A stretch of DNA of 64,000 bases from Tissierellales bacterium (GTDB taxonomy: Bacteria; Bacillota; Clostridia; Tissierellales; VENL01): positions 27,017 through 91,016 of the forward strand of contig JANQLB010000127.1 in assembly GCA_028280805.1 (NCBI GenBank), in the 5' to 3' direction. The translations under genes were made by a program, and so were the position numbers. The notes below the pieces were generated by a model. That model had not been told where the DNA came from. It was given only the letters and a program-made list of their open reading frames with translations, and made no database searches. Below are positions 33,915 to 43,894 of the stretch, piece after piece (position 1 is the first letter of the stretch; each line of letters opens with the position of its first letter).

Positions 33915-35312
33915 TTAAGAAGGTATTTTAGGCACAAAATCCTTTAAGTTATCTACAACCTCTTCTAAATAAAGTCCTCTAGACCCTTTTACTAATACAA
34001 TAGTATCTTTACTTATGACTTCTTTTAGCTTTTTTAATAAATCTTTCTTATTATTAAATGAAAAAACTTTTCTATCTCCAAGCTTAACTTTAGATTTTAT
34101 ACCAATATATTGAGCTAATTCTCCTATTGTAAAAACATAATCTATTTCATCCGGTTTAATATCTTCACCTATCTGTTCGTGTATCGTCACTTCATTTTCG
34201 CCTGTACCTATCATATCTCCCAAGACAACAATTTTTTTCTTATAATCCTTAAAGGAATATATAGTTTCTAATGCAGCCCTTAAACTTATTGCATTTGACT
34301 TGTACGCATCATTTAAAATATCAAATCCTAAACCATGAATCAGTTCATTTCTCATTCCTGTACTATCTATCATAGAAAATCCCTGTTCAATTAATTCATA
34401 AGGTACATTAAGGTATCTAGCTACTGCAATAGCAGCAGCTCCATTATAGATCTGATGTTTACCAAACATGGATAAAAAAAAGTTTTTATAAACAGGCTTT
34501 TTCAATTCAAAGCAAATTCCATCTTTCTTAACTGACGTAAATTTAACGACATAATCATTATTTAACTTAGTTCCGAAGGTCTCTTTTCTCTGTGTCAGTT
34601 TAAGACTTTCTACACCCTTATACACAGATAAACTATCACCTAAGTACACCAATAAACCATCATCCTTTAAACCTGCTGTTATTTCCAGCTTAGCTTTAAG
34701 GATGTTTTCTACAGAACCCAGCGTATCAATATGCACATCAGTTGAATTAGTTATAACTGCAATATCGGGCAAGGCAACATTAGATAAGGTTTCTATTTCC
34801 CCTAAAGCTGACATACCCATTTCTATTACTGCCATCTCTGTATCCTCTTCCATTTGTAATAATGTTAGAGGTACTCCTAAATGATTATTCAAATTTCCAA
34901 GAGTTTTATGGGTTTTATACTTTGTCTTTAAAATGCTAGCCAAAATATCCTTAGTTGAAGTTTTGCCATTACTCCCTGTAATACCAATTATCTTTACAGG
35001 AAGTTCTTTTCGATATTCCATTGCCAGTTCTTGAATGGCTAATAATGTATCATCCACAAAAACAAAGGGAAAATCTCTCCTTTTAACTGGTTCATCTTTA
35101 TTGCATAAAACAGCTCCTGCTCCTTTTTTTATTGCTTCTTCAATAAAATCATGACCATTAAATCGCTCTCCTTTTATAGGTATATAAAGCTGATTAGCTT
35201 TAATAGTTCTTGTATCTATTGAAACTCCTTCTATAAAGAGATTTTGATTTTTTTCATCTAACCCATGTCCCTTGACCATTCTCTCAATATCTTTTAAACT
35301 TCGTTTAATCAT
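33915..35312 (-). CDS. murF: UDP-N-acetylmuramoyl-tripeptide--D-alanyl-D-alanine ligase MurF
   Basis: A 465-residue cytoplasmic Mur ligase that adds D-Ala-D-Ala to UDP-MurNAc-tripeptide. It has the N-terminal substrate domain (SIDTRTIKANQLYIPIKGER), the ATP loop GITGSNGKTSTKDILASIL, the NNHLGVPLTLL segment, and the C-terminal domain (ILNDAYKSNAISLRAALET, VVLGDMIGTGENEVTIHEQIG). Length is normal. It overlaps the end of ddl by four bases (ATGA), with its AGGAGG site inside ddl, so translation is coupled. The pair makes and attaches D-Ala-D-Ala. Confidence 0.95.
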   Translation of the reverse strand: MIKRSLKDIERMVKGHGLDEKNQNLFIEGVSIDTRTIKANQLYIPIKGERFNGHDFIEEAIKKGAGAVLCNKDEPVKRRDFPFVFVDDTLLAIQELAMEYRKELPVKIIGITGSNGKTSTKDILASILKTKYKTHKTLGNLNNHLGVPLTLLQMEEDTEMAVIEMGMSALGEIETLSNVALPDIAVITNSTDVHIDTLGSVENILKAKLEITAGLKDDGLLVYLGDSLSVYKGVESLKLTQRKETFGTKLNNDYVVKFTSVKKDGICFELKKPVYKNFFLSMFGKHQIYNGAAAIAVARYLNVPYELIEQGFSMIDSTGMRNELIHGLGFDILNDAYKSNAISLRAALETIYSFKDYKKKIVVLGDMIGTGENEVTIHEQIGEDIKPDEIDYVFTIGELAQYIGIKSKVKLGDRKVFSFNNKKDLLKKLKEVISKDTIVLVKGSRGLYLEEVVDNLKDFVPKIPS

Positions 35313-36391
35313 ATTATCCTCCTATCATATAGCAATGTTCTTTTTTTCTCATAACTTTCAAAAGCATATTCTATGAGTTTCTCTATAAGTTCTGCATAGG
35401 AGGTTCCATCTGTCTTTTCCCAGAGAGCCGGTGTCATACTGGCATTTGTAAATCCCGGCATAGTGTTAATTTCATTAACAAAAAACTTATCCTTATCTTC
35501 TACAAAATAATCTATCCTAGCTAAGCCCGTACAATTTAAAAGTTTAAAGACTTTAACAGCTGTTTTCTGCATTTCAGATGTGACTTTCTCTGATAGTCTT
35601 GCCGGTATAACAGAAATGAGCTTTCCATCAAGGTATTTAGCTGAGTAGTCCATAAAGGGTCTTTCCTGTATAAACTCTCCTACTACAGAACTTTTAGGAT
35701 TTTCATTGCCAATAACTGATATTTGCATCTCTCTTCCAACAATTTCTTCTTCAATAACTAGTTTCATATCATAAAGAAATGCTTCATTAATTGCTTTTTT
35801 TAATTGTTCTATATTTTTACAGCGATTAATGCCGACACTTGACCCTAATCGTGCAGGTTTTACAAAACAGGGATAACCAATAACCTCTTGTAATTTAACA
35901 TAGCTGTCTTCTTCATTTTTTACCCATTCTTGATAATTTAAAATTTCATATTTAGCTTGAGGTACATTAGCCTTTGAAAATAATTTCTTCATCATTCCTT
36001 TATCAAATCCTACTGCTGATGACATAATTCCATTACCTACATAAGGCACATCTAAAAGCTCTAAAAGTCCTTGAATTGTTCCATCTTCACCATTTGTTCC
36101 ATGTAAAGCAGGAAAAATAACAGTTCTGGTATTAGTACCTATTTTCTCCAAAAAATTTTCAGCGATAGACATTAAAATAGATTTTGAAGAAAAATCCTTT
36201 AATTCTCCAACATCTTCTATTTTCTCACTTACAAGCCCTTTATTACACCAAATACCTTCCTTCGTAATGTAAATAGGATAAATATTGTATTTTTCTTTAT
36301 TTAAAGCATTAATAATAGAGTAAGCAGTCAGTAAAGATACTTCATGCTCCACAGATTTTCCTCCATAAAGTACATAAACATCAACTTTCAT
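35309..36391 (-). CDS. ddl: D-alanine--D-alanine ligase
   Basis: A 360-residue ATP-grasp enzyme making D-Ala-D-Ala for peptidoglycan. It shows the N-terminal YGGKSVEHEVSLLTAYSI, the FPALHGTNGEDGTIQGLLEL loop, PCFVKPARLGSSVGINRC, VIEEEIVGREMQISVIGN, and the Mg-binding LARIDYFVEDKDKFFVNEIN with the GFTNASMTP end. The VanA-type lysine/histidine substitution at the active site is not seen; the residues look like a normal Ddl. First gene of the ddl-murF unit, with a GGAGGATAAC site. Confidence 0.95.
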   Translation of the reverse strand: MKVDVYVLYGGKSVEHEVSLLTAYSIINALNKEKYNIYPIYITKEGIWCNKGLVSEKIEDVGELKDFSSKSILMSIAENFLEKIGTNTRTVIFPALHGTNGEDGTIQGLLELLDVPYVGNGIMSSAVGFDKGMMKKLFSKANVPQAKYEILNYQEWVKNEEDSYVKLQEVIGYPCFVKPARLGSSVGINRCKNIEQLKKAINEAFLYDMKLVIEEEIVGREMQISVIGNENPKSSVVGEFIQERPFMDYSAKYLDGKLISVIPARLSEKVTSEMQKTAVKVFKLLNCTGLARIDYFVEDKDKFFVNEINTMPGFTNASMTPALWEKTDGTSYAELIEKLIEYAFESYEKKRTLLYDRRII

Positions 36392-37040
36392 TCTTTTGTT
36401 ATCCTCCTTCGTAAGTAATTGACCATATATTTATTATAAAATATTAAAATACTGAAATTCTTATAAAAAGCTTTAAGATTTTCTTAAGATGAGACGAAAT
36501 AAAGTAAAGAAAGACTTTGATATACTTACTTTTCAAAAGAAATTCCAGGTATTTCAAAGTGTTTATAGTATTTTAAAACAATATTTCATTTCTAATATTC
36601 AGTATTATTATATCCTTAAATGCTGAATTTTTCAAACTATTTAATATACTTATCTGTATTTTCATTTTTTTATTTTTTCTGTATCTTTTTTCATTTCTTG
36701 GTTTAATTTTAAACTCTATTTAAATTATTTTCTCAGGCAAATCTTTTAAATATGAGTGTAAAGAAATGCTGTTTTTAAATTTGTATATGTTATCATTTAT
36801 CTCAATAATTCTTCTGAATCAAAATAATAAAAATTTCCCTTCTGGTTTTTGTTGTTTCTAATTATTGCCAAAAAAGAGATTAAATTTTCACTAAAATACA
36901 GATTTTTTTAATTATTACTGAAATACCTTGTCTCATAATTGATTTACCTATAAATACATAATAAACAATTATTATTTTATAATTTTTAGTTACTATCTCT
37001 TTGTTTACTAAGTAATACATTTTAAAATTTTATATTAAAA
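36392..37040. other. Long AT-rich intergenic region
   Basis: About 650 bases between ddl (upstream side) and splB (downstream side), with stops in all frames and no strong hairpin. The promoter of ddl must lie at its left end; I cannot identify boxes with confidence. Confidence 0.5.
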
Positions 37041-38060
37041 CTAAATAATATATTCAATTTCTCCTTTTGGAAACAATGTTTTAATATTATCTTTAAAAAA
37101 CAACTTCATATCTTCAAGAGAATCTTTTTCATATACATATTTTCCATAACCAAATTGTCCGTATTTATATTTTCTTCCTTCTTCAGTCATTGGCAGAGTT
37201 GTATTGGGAAATATTTCTAAAATCTTATTTTTAGCTGCTGTGGTAAATCTGTGAGAAATAACCTCAAAAGATATTTTACTATCAATTTCTTGACCTAATC
37301 TATCCCTTAATTCATTAAGCATAGTAAGGTAATTATTCTTCCAATTTTCATAAATGATAATAGGACCTATTATAAATCCAATATTATAACCATCATCTAA
37401 AATCCTCTTAGATGCATCTATTCTATCCTTAAGACTAGAAGTCCCGTGTTCATATTCATCAATTATTTTTTTAGAGTTTATACTAAATCTAATAGTAGTT
37501 CGTCCATTGTGTTTTATACCTAATAAGCTATCTATCTGACTAAATTTTGTAACTAACCTTAGTTTAGCCATTTCTTCATTGCCAATAAATTCAATAGCCT
37601 TTCTTAAACTTCCTGTATATTGTTCAAAAGGTATAGGATCTGAAGTAGCGGCTGCTTCAAATAATGTTAATTCAGGCTTTCTTTCTTCAATATAACTTTT
37701 CACCTTTTGAAGTATATCATCAACATTTACATAGATAGTAGTATATGGCTTGTTGCCGAATCTTGTATTTAAATAGCAATACTCACACTTTCCAGCACAG
37801 CCTGATAATAATGGTAATTGATAATGGGCAGAAGGTTTACAGCTTTGAAACTCTTGATTCTTACGAACTCTTATAACTAAAGAATTCTTTCCCTCTACGT
37901 ATTGATTTAAAGGTGAATCTCCGGGTATTTGAGTCACTCGATTTGATTTAAGTATATGTATTTCTGTATCTTTATTATTGAATATTTTATAAAGATTTTT
38001 ACCTATAGGATAATCTAAAGACTTTTCTTCAAATAAAACTCTTTTCGGTATATATATCAT
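37041..38060 (-). CDS. splB: Spore photoproduct lyase
   Basis: A 339-residue radical SAM DNA-repair enzyme that reverses the thymine dimer spore photoproduct during germination. The SAM cluster cysteines are in SGCAGKCEYCY (Cys88, Cys92, Cys95), and the C-terminal barrel contains SQIDSLLGIKHNGRTTIRFS. The position aligned with the B. subtilis hydrogen-donor Cys141 (in an EAACTSD-type motif) is alanine here (EAAATSDP, residues 135-142). A cysteine is present at residue 74 (FQSCKPSAH). This combination matches what I recall for the Clostridium-type enzyme. AAGGAG site before ATG. Monocistronic. Confidence 0.93.
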   Translation of the reverse strand: MIYIPKRVLFEEKSLDYPIGKNLYKIFNNKDTEIHILKSNRVTQIPGDSPLNQYVEGKNSLVIRVRKNQEFQSCKPSAHYQLPLLSGCAGKCEYCYLNTRFGNKPYTTIYVNVDDILQKVKSYIEERKPELTLFEAAATSDPIPFEQYTGSLRKAIEFIGNEEMAKLRLVTKFSQIDSLLGIKHNGRTTIRFSINSKKIIDEYEHGTSSLKDRIDASKRILDDGYNIGFIIGPIIIYENWKNNYLTMLNELRDRLGQEIDSKISFEVISHRFTTAAKNKILEIFPNTTLPMTEEGRKYKYGQFGYGKYVYEKDSLEDMKLFFKDNIKTLFPKGEIEYII

Positions 38061-38590
38061 TCTTTTCTCTCCTTAAATTATTTATCACATTTTTTATTAT
38101 TATTTGAAATATATTTTTATAAAATGCACAAAATATATATTAAAATATTAATATTATAAAAAATCATGTGATTTAATTATGTAAATAAGGACAGGAAAAT
38201 GTCCTGTCCTTAAATAGGGTAGTTTTTCAACTAAACCTTCAGCAGTTAAGTTGATTTTTCATTTGTTAATATTAACAATATTTAAAAATAATAATCAATA
38301 TAAGAAAGAAAAACAGTAGATTAATTTCCCTTTTACAATATTTTTATAATTTAATATTTTATTTATTCTATAAATTAAAATACTGCTGTACTAGAATTTT
38401 ATTTTTTTTTATTATATTCTTATTTCTTAAAAACTGTTATTTTTTGATTAGTTAAATAAATATTGAATATTTTTAGAAAATTACATGATAATTTTATTAA
38501 ATAACTTGTATAATCCTGTAAATTGAGAATAGAAAAAGATTTTTTTGAAATAATATTATAGAACAATATTCTACATTAAGGAGTGATTTC
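38061..38590. other. Intergenic region with one hairpin
   Basis: About 530 bases between divergent genes. It holds the hairpin at 38187-38212 and, at its right end, the leader of the DUF378 gene. Otherwise only AT-rich sequence is seen. Confidence 0.5.
38187..38212. repeat. 10-bp hairpin
   Basis: AAGGACAGGA / TCCTGTCCTT perfect stem with a five-base loop in the splB upstream region. No T tract follows and no gene ends here. It could be an operator or a remnant terminator. Confidence 0.5.
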
Positions 38591-38788
38591 ATGGATAGAT
38601 TATCTTTAATATTAGTAATTATAGGTGCCCTTAACTGGGGGTTAGTTTCTCTATTCCAGTTTGACTTGGTTGCCGCACTTTTTGGAGGACAAGACGCTGT
38701 GTTAAGTAGAATAGTATACGGTCTTGTTGGTTTAGCAGGTTTATATGCAATCACACTTCTATTTAGAGAACGTGAAACTGTTGAATAG
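38591..38788 (+). CDS. DUF378 small membrane protein
   Basis: A 65-residue protein with two membrane helices (LILVIIGALNWGLVSLF and IVYGLVGLAGLYAITLLF) and the GALNWGL motif that defines DUF378 (YuzA-type). Function in the cell is unknown; homologs are widespread in Firmicutes. An AAGGAGTGA site precedes the ATG and a strong shared terminator follows. Single gene. Confidence 0.88.
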   Translation: MDRLSLILVIIGALNWGLVSLFQFDLVAALFGGQDAVLSRIVYGLVGLAGLYAITLLFRERETVE

Positions 38789-38797
38789 GAAAAAATA

Positions 38798-38839
38798 AAA
38801 AATATGCAGGATAGATATTAAGCTATCCTGCATATTTTT
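38798..38839. terminator. Bidirectional terminator
   Basis: A perfect 17-bp stem (AAAAATATGCAGGATAG / CTATCCTGCATATTTTT) separates the convergent DUF378 and nitrilase genes. It reaches the stop codon of the latter. Confidence 0.9.
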
Positions 38840-39668
38840 ACTCCCCTAAAAGCTTATAGATGTCTTTTCTTCTATGTTTAAGCAGTGGGAGCTGCTCTCT
38901 TATTAAGTCTAGAGACTCTAAATCTAATTCTTTAATTAAAATTCCTTCTTTTTCATCTAATTTTCCTATAACATCTCCCCAAGGCCCGGTTATTATTGAG
39001 TTTCCATATGCTATATATGAAGCCTGATTATTTCTGGCAGGAGAACATCCAAGAACAAATACTTGATTATCTAACGCTCTTGCTTTAAATAATAAGTCCC
39101 AATGTGCCGGTCCGGTAGTCATATTGAAAGCAGCAGGAATTATTATTATTTTTGCTCCCTTTAAAGCCATTAATCTAATTATTTCCGGAAATCTAATGTC
39201 ATAACAAATAGCAGCAGCCATTTTTCCGTATTCAGTTTCAAAAACTGTTATATCATCTCCACTACTTAAGACATCTGATTCTTTAAATACTATTTTACCT
39301 TTTACATCAATATCAAACAAATGAACTTTACGATGGCTTGCAATTATGTCACCATAAGTATTAAATATATAGCTTGTATTATAGATACTGCCAAGACCGT
39401 CTATTTCCGGTATTGAGCCTCCAACTAAATATATTTCTCTCTCTTTAGCTATTTTAGATAAATAATCTACTGTTGTTCCGCCGGGATAAGCTTCTGCAAA
39501 ATCAGAAAAAACACTGTTATCATAAGGGCAGTTAAACATTTCCGGAAGAACAACCAGCTTTGCACCCTTATCAGCAGCTTCATTTATCATTTTATGTGCA
39601 GTAAAAAGATTTTTTTCTTTATTTTCACTAACTACCATCTGACATAAAGCAACCTTTATTTTTTTCAC
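38838..39668 (-). CDS. Nitrilase-superfamily carbon-nitrogen hydrolase (omega-amidase-like)
   Basis: About 276 residues with the Glu-Lys-Cys catalytic triad of the CN-hydrolase family: Glu in VVLPEMFN, Lys in HRKVHLFD and Cys in AAICYDIRFPE. The closest branch is NIT2/omega-amidase, which hydrolyses alpha-ketoglutaramate and related amides as a metabolite-repair step. Start GTG 39668 is used because a GAGAGGAGTGA site lies just upstream; the longer reading adds ten unsupported residues. It lies 48 bases after pmbA on the same strand and could be cotranscribed with the TldD/TldE genes. Confidence 0.88.
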   Translation of the reverse strand: MKKIKVALCQMVVSENKEKNLFTAHKMINEAADKGAKLVVLPEMFNCPYDNSVFSDFAEAYPGGTTVDYLSKIAKEREIYLVGGSIPEIDGLGSIYNTSYIFNTYGDIIASHRKVHLFDIDVKGKIVFKESDVLSSGDDITVFETEYGKMAAAICYDIRFPEIIRLMALKGAKIIIIPAAFNMTTGPAHWDLLFKARALDNQVFVLGCSPARNNQASYIAYGNSIITGPWGDVIGKLDEKEGILIKELDLESLDLIREQLPLLKHRRKDIYKLLGE

Positions 39669-39716
39669 AATATCACTCCTCTCATAAAAAATCACAACTT
39701 AACTTAAAATATATAA

Positions 39717-41069
39717 CTACTCTCCGGCTACTGATAAACTTTTAATTTTTAATGAAGGCGAGCCAATGTATCCGTTTGAAGGCATTAAAAATACTAAGTC
39801 ATTACCAATGTCTTCTACGTCATTTAATAATTCAAATAAGTTACCAGCTATAGTTATATTAGAAACAGATCTGTTTATTTTACCCTCTTTAATTTCATAG
39901 CCGGTAGCAGCAAGTGAAAAATCACCTGATATAGGATTTAATCCGGAATTTACACCTTGAACATCAATAATCAGTAATCCGTTTTGCATTTCTTTAACCA
40001 TTTCATCCAGTTCTTTATTCCCTTTTTCTATATACATATTTGTAGGAGCTATGGTTATTGGAGCTTTATACGATGATTTAAAAGCATTACCGGTAGATTG
40101 TACTCCATCTTTTTTAGCTGTTTTAGAATTGTGTAGATACGTTGCAAGTACACCTTTATTTATCACTTTCTTAAATTTAGTTGCAAATCCTTCACTGTCA
40201 AAAGATTTAGTTTCAGTTCCATCTTCCATAAATGGATCATCTACTATAGTAATTCTTTCAGATGCTATTTTTTGATTAAGTTTACCTTTTAATAACGATA
40301 AACTCTTTTGCACATTATCCGCAGAGAAAATACCCGAGAACCCATCGAGAATAACAGCCGCAACATTATTTCTCAGTATTACAGGATAATTGTCTGACTT
40401 TATACTTTCTGCCCCTAATAGAGATAAAGCTTCCTCAACAACATCTTTAGCTATAGCTTTATAATCAAATTTATTAAAATCAGTATAAAGCTTATATCTA
40501 AAGGCAGTTTTTATATCATTATCGTCTTTAACTACTACCGATATATACATATATGCTGAATTTATTTTACTTTCAAGATTTAACCCTTTAGTATTAACTA
40601 TCATGTTTTCTCTACTTTGGTCACCGTATATACAGTAGTTAATAGATTCTACTCTATCGTCTAAGCTTAGTGCTTCTTTCTCAATAAGCTTTATAAATTC
40701 TATTTTTTTATCTATAGGTGTCTGTTCTAATTCTAAATTAAATGTATTTACTTCATTATAATGGTCTGAACCTTTAAAAATAGTTTCTTGTTCATCACTA
40801 TCTATAATCTTAGTATTTGAAATAACATCATTAACAAGAAATTCAATTGAGGCTTCATCTATTTTTTCAGTATATGAATATCCCATTTTTCCCTCATATA
40901 TACCTCTAAATGATAATCCTTTTTCCTCAGCTTTACTAAACTTATCAATCTCTCCTTGAAAAACCATAAGCTCAAGTATACTGTTACCTTGTATAAAAAC
41001 CTCCATGTCCTCTATACCTGCTTTTTTTCCTGCACCAAATAAATTTTTTATAAACTGCTTAGCTTGCAT
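39717..41069 (-). CDS. pmbA: TldE/PmbA-type metalloprotease partner subunit
   Basis: A 450-residue protein of the TldD/PmbA family lacking the HExxxH zinc motif, as expected for the TldE (PmbA) partner. Visible features: N-terminal VFIQGNSILELMVFQGEID, central FSGIFSADNVQKSL, and the C-terminal GVNSGLNPISGDFSLAATGY segment common to the family. With TldD it forms a heterodimeric or heteromeric protease that degrades unfolded peptides and matures some peptide natural products. It starts one base from the TldD stop (overlap), so translation is coupled. Confidence 0.93.
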   Translation of the reverse strand: MQAKQFIKNLFGAGKKAGIEDMEVFIQGNSILELMVFQGEIDKFSKAEEKGLSFRGIYEGKMGYSYTEKIDEASIEFLVNDVISNTKIIDSDEQETIFKGSDHYNEVNTFNLELEQTPIDKKIEFIKLIEKEALSLDDRVESINYCIYGDQSRENMIVNTKGLNLESKINSAYMYISVVVKDDNDIKTAFRYKLYTDFNKFDYKAIAKDVVEEALSLLGAESIKSDNYPVILRNNVAAVILDGFSGIFSADNVQKSLSLLKGKLNQKIASERITIVDDPFMEDGTETKSFDSEGFATKFKKVINKGVLATYLHNSKTAKKDGVQSTGNAFKSSYKAPITIAPTNMYIEKGNKELDEMVKEMQNGLLIIDVQGVNSGLNPISGDFSLAATGYEIKEGKINRSVSNITIAGNLFELLNDVEDIGNDLVFLMPSNGYIGSPSLKIKSLSVAGE

Positions 41070-42460
41070 TATTTATCCTCCTTTCTTCCACCTACTGTCA
41101 TTGATTTCACTCTTATTGTAGGCTGTCCAAGGTTTGTAGGTACAGCTCCGCTCATTGAACCGCATATACCTTGACCATGTTCCAGATCATTTCCGACCAT
41201 ATCAATTTCCTTTAAAATATCACAACCCTTTCCAATAAGCATAGCACCCCTTACCGGTCTGTCTATTTTACCGTTTTTAACTATATATCCTTCTGTTACG
41301 CCAAAATTAAAATCTCCAGTAGAAGGCTCAACCGACCCTCCCCCTATGCCTTTTGCAAATAAACCATACTCAGTATTACTAATTATCTCTTCAAAAGTAG
41401 AATCTCCATTTGTAATAAAAGTATTATTCATTCTAGAAGTTGGAGGAAATTTATACGATTCACGTCTAGACGATCCTGTAGATTTCATATTCATTCTTCT
41501 GCCATTTAATTTATCTACTAAATATCCCTTTAAAATACCATTTTCAATAAGTATATTTCTTTTTGTTTTTGTTCCTTCGTCGTCAACATTCAGAGAACCC
41601 CAAGCATTAGGTATAGTTCCGTCATCAACAGCGGTTACAATATCTGGTGCAATTTTCTTGCCGAGTTTATCACAAAATACTGATGATCCCTTTGCAATAA
41701 AAGTAGCTTCTAAGCCGTGGCCGCAGGCCTCATGAAATATTGTTCCTCCATATCCATTAGTAATTATAACGGGCATTTTACCACTTGGGCATAACTCAGC
41801 ATTAATCATAGTTTTAGCTTGCCTAGCAGATTCTTTAGCATAATCTTCAATGTCTATAGTATCATAAAACTCGAATCCCATATAAGCACCTGAACCAGAA
41901 AAACCTGTCTGCATCTCCTTATTTTTTGAAGCTATGCTGTTTATAGATAATCTTGTACGCACTCTTTTGTCCTCCACAAACAGTCCCTCAGAGTTTGCTA
42001 TCAGAACATTTTGTTCATGATCTAAATAATTAACTGTTACTTGTGAAATTACTTCATCATAACTTTTGGCTGCATTGTATGCTCTTTTCATTAACTGCAC
42101 CTTTTTAGATTTTTCAACACTACTTGGAAATATTAATATGGTACTATTGTTCTTTATATCACTTTTCATTAAATTTAACGTTGTGTTGCAATTTGAATTC
42201 TTCAAAGTAATTGCTGTTTCTTTGGCTACTTTTATTAAATTTTCTTTACATGAATCATTAGTGTAAGCATAAGCACTATTATTACCACTAAAAATTCTAA
42301 TACCAACTCCATAATCTCTTCCAGACACGCTTTTTTCAACTCTACCGCTTAATAAAGTTAATCTAGTATTAATCTTATCTTCAACGAAAACTTCTGCAAA
42401 GTCACCGCCTATTGACAATGCAGCTATTATTACATCTTCAACAATTGACTTGTTTAACAT
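41069..42460 (-). CDS. tldD: TldD metalloprotease
   Basis: A 463-residue zinc peptidase with the HExxxH motif in TIFHEACGHGLEATF and the C-terminal third-ligand region near GICGSMSGAVPTNLGQPTIR. It also has the GGSVEPSTGDFNFGVTEGYI segment shared by the family. TldD is the catalytic subunit that acts with TldE/PmbA on unfolded or peptide substrates. It is the first gene of the pair, with an AAGGAGGAA site, and shows normal length. No obvious peptide precursor gene is adjacent. Confidence 0.94.
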   Translation of the reverse strand: MLNKSIVEDVIIAALSIGGDFAEVFVEDKINTRLTLLSGRVEKSVSGRDYGVGIRIFSGNNSAYAYTNDSCKENLIKVAKETAITLKNSNCNTTLNLMKSDIKNNSTILIFPSSVEKSKKVQLMKRAYNAAKSYDEVISQVTVNYLDHEQNVLIANSEGLFVEDKRVRTRLSINSIASKNKEMQTGFSGSGAYMGFEFYDTIDIEDYAKESARQAKTMINAELCPSGKMPVIITNGYGGTIFHEACGHGLEATFIAKGSSVFCDKLGKKIAPDIVTAVDDGTIPNAWGSLNVDDEGTKTKRNILIENGILKGYLVDKLNGRRMNMKSTGSSRRESYKFPPTSRMNNTFITNGDSTFEEIISNTEYGLFAKGIGGGSVEPSTGDFNFGVTEGYIVKNGKIDRPVRGAMLIGKGCDILKEIDMVGNDLEHGQGICGSMSGAVPTNLGQPTIRVKSMTVGGRKEDK

Positions 42461-42652
42461 TAACTATTCCTCCTTATTTTCTTGTGAATTTAAATTTGCT
42501 GCATAACTCATATATTTGTTTTATTTAGAACTTGGATGATATATAACATTTTTTAAAATTATATCATAAAATCAAAATAAAACAAAACTTTTTTAAGTAT
42601 ATTTAATTTATTAATCATTATTTTTAATTTGTCGATTAAAATATTAATAAAT

Positions 42653-42683
42653 AAAGCAGACACAATTTAAACAATGTCTACTT
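42653..42683 (-). terminator. Intrinsic terminator of the 190-aa gene
   Basis: AAAGTAGAC / GTCTGCTTT (one G-U) stem on the minus strand overlaps the stop codon, with an AT-rich tail. Confidence 0.55.
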
Positions 42684-43255
42684 TAAAATTCATCTTCAGG
42701 TGTTTTTATAATTTCTAACACCTTTTCTATTTTCTTAATTCTTTGTCTGCCTTTAGTGTGCATAATTGGTTCAATACTATTAAATAAATTTAATATTTTA
42801 TCTAACTTATTCATATACTGAGTAGAAATGGTTGTTTTATGTTTATCTAAATTGTTTTTAGCTTCTTTAAAACGTTTTGACGTTTCAACTAAATTTTCAG
42901 CAACAACTTTACCTTTACCTTCTAAATGCTTAGACATTTCTTCTAAAATTTTCTCTCTTTTTTCACCGTCAGGTAGACTATTTGATAGTGATAAAATATC
43001 ATTATCATAGTTTGAAAATTTTATTTTTTTAAATTTACTAATAATATCTATAATATCTTCTACTTTATTTAAAGTAGATTGTTCTTCAAAGGAAAAGTAA
43101 GGTTTGATATTTTGAATTAATTCTTTTTTATTATCAATATTATCACCTAAATTAATATTTAAGCTAAGTACTTTTTGGCTGCTTAACATCAATAAAAGAG
43201 GAACAGCCAATATGGCGATATTTTCAATATTAAATTCACCTGACCCTTGTCTCAT
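42683..43255 (-). CDS. Hypothetical helical protein with N-terminal hydrophobic segment
   Basis: A 190-residue protein of unknown function. One short hydrophobic stretch near the N terminus (IENIAILAVPLLLMLSS) is followed by an all-helical, charged region with amphipathic coiled-coil character (VAENLVETSKRFKEAKNNLD) and a basic C terminus. It could be a peripheral or single-pass membrane protein with a cytoplasmic helical domain. The AAAGGTGG site and short downstream terminator indicate a monocistronic gene between tldD and the CYTH gene. I do not recognise the family. Confidence 0.5.
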   Translation of the reverse strand: MRQGSGEFNIENIAILAVPLLLMLSSQKVLSLNINLGDNIDNKKELIQNIKPYFSFEEQSTLNKVEDIIDIISKFKKIKFSNYDNDILSLSNSLPDGEKREKILEEMSKHLEGKGKVVAENLVETSKRFKEAKNNLDKHKTTISTQYMNKLDKILNLFNSIEPIMHTKGRQRIKKIEKVLEIIKTPEDEF

Positions 43256-43342
43256 CTCTAAACCACCTTTGTCTGATTTTTACATTGTAATATCTCTCAA
43301 TATATTCTATGCATATGTATCTTAAAGGTGAATAGTTAAATT

Positions 43343-43894
43343 CTATAAATCTTGTAAACCTTCTTCCATCCTTAGCTGACCAAGAGATTTTGTTGTAACA
43401 TCATTTCTGTTTAACTTGAGTAAGTTTATGGCCTTTTCTAAGTCACTTTCACAGTTTACTTCAATTTCCAAGTACGGATAGGGATAAGTATCTTTGTCCC
43501 AAGTATCTATATCAAATCTTATATTTTCGTATTTATAAGATATTCTCTCCTTAGTCCCTTTATGTCTGGGTATAATGTTTATATGATGTAAAATCAGTGC
43601 TAATGCTTTATCATCTTTTATAATTGTTTCAGTTTCTATATTTTCACGCAGCTTTCCATTAGCAGTATTTCTCTTTAGAGTGAAGATAGCCTTAGATTCA
43701 TTAGTAATTAAATTCTTAGTTTCTCTTATCCTTAAATATCCGTTTAATTTATTTTTAATAAACCTAGTATCATCATCATATATTGTATTGATTTGATATT
43801 CTTTACTGACTAATTCTGCTCCTACAGCTCTTAACTTATCTTCAATTTCTTGTTTCTCTATATTTAACACCTTAACTTCTAACTCTTTTATCAT
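43343..43894 (-). CDS. CYTH-domain protein (class IV adenylate cyclase / thiamine triphosphatase fold)
   Basis: A 183-residue protein matching the CYTH fold: the ExExK metal-nucleotide motif at the start (KELEVKV), YLRIRET and IFTLKRN basic strands that bind triphosphate, and the late acidic strand PYLEIEVNCES. CYTH proteins hydrolyse or bind triphosphates such as thiamine triphosphate or inorganic tripolyphosphate, or make cyclic AMP in class IV cyclases; clostridial members of this length are mostly annotated as class IV cyclase-like without proof. AAGGAAG site before ATG. Single gene. Confidence 0.85.
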   Translation of the reverse strand: MIKELEVKVLNIEKQEIEDKLRAVGAELVSKEYQINTIYDDDTRFIKNKLNGYLRIRETKNLITNESKAIFTLKRNTANGKLRENIETETIIKDDKALALILHHINIIPRHKGTKERISYKYENIRFDIDTWDKDTYPYPYLEIEVNCESDLEKAINLLKLNRNDVTTKSLGQLRMEEGLQDL

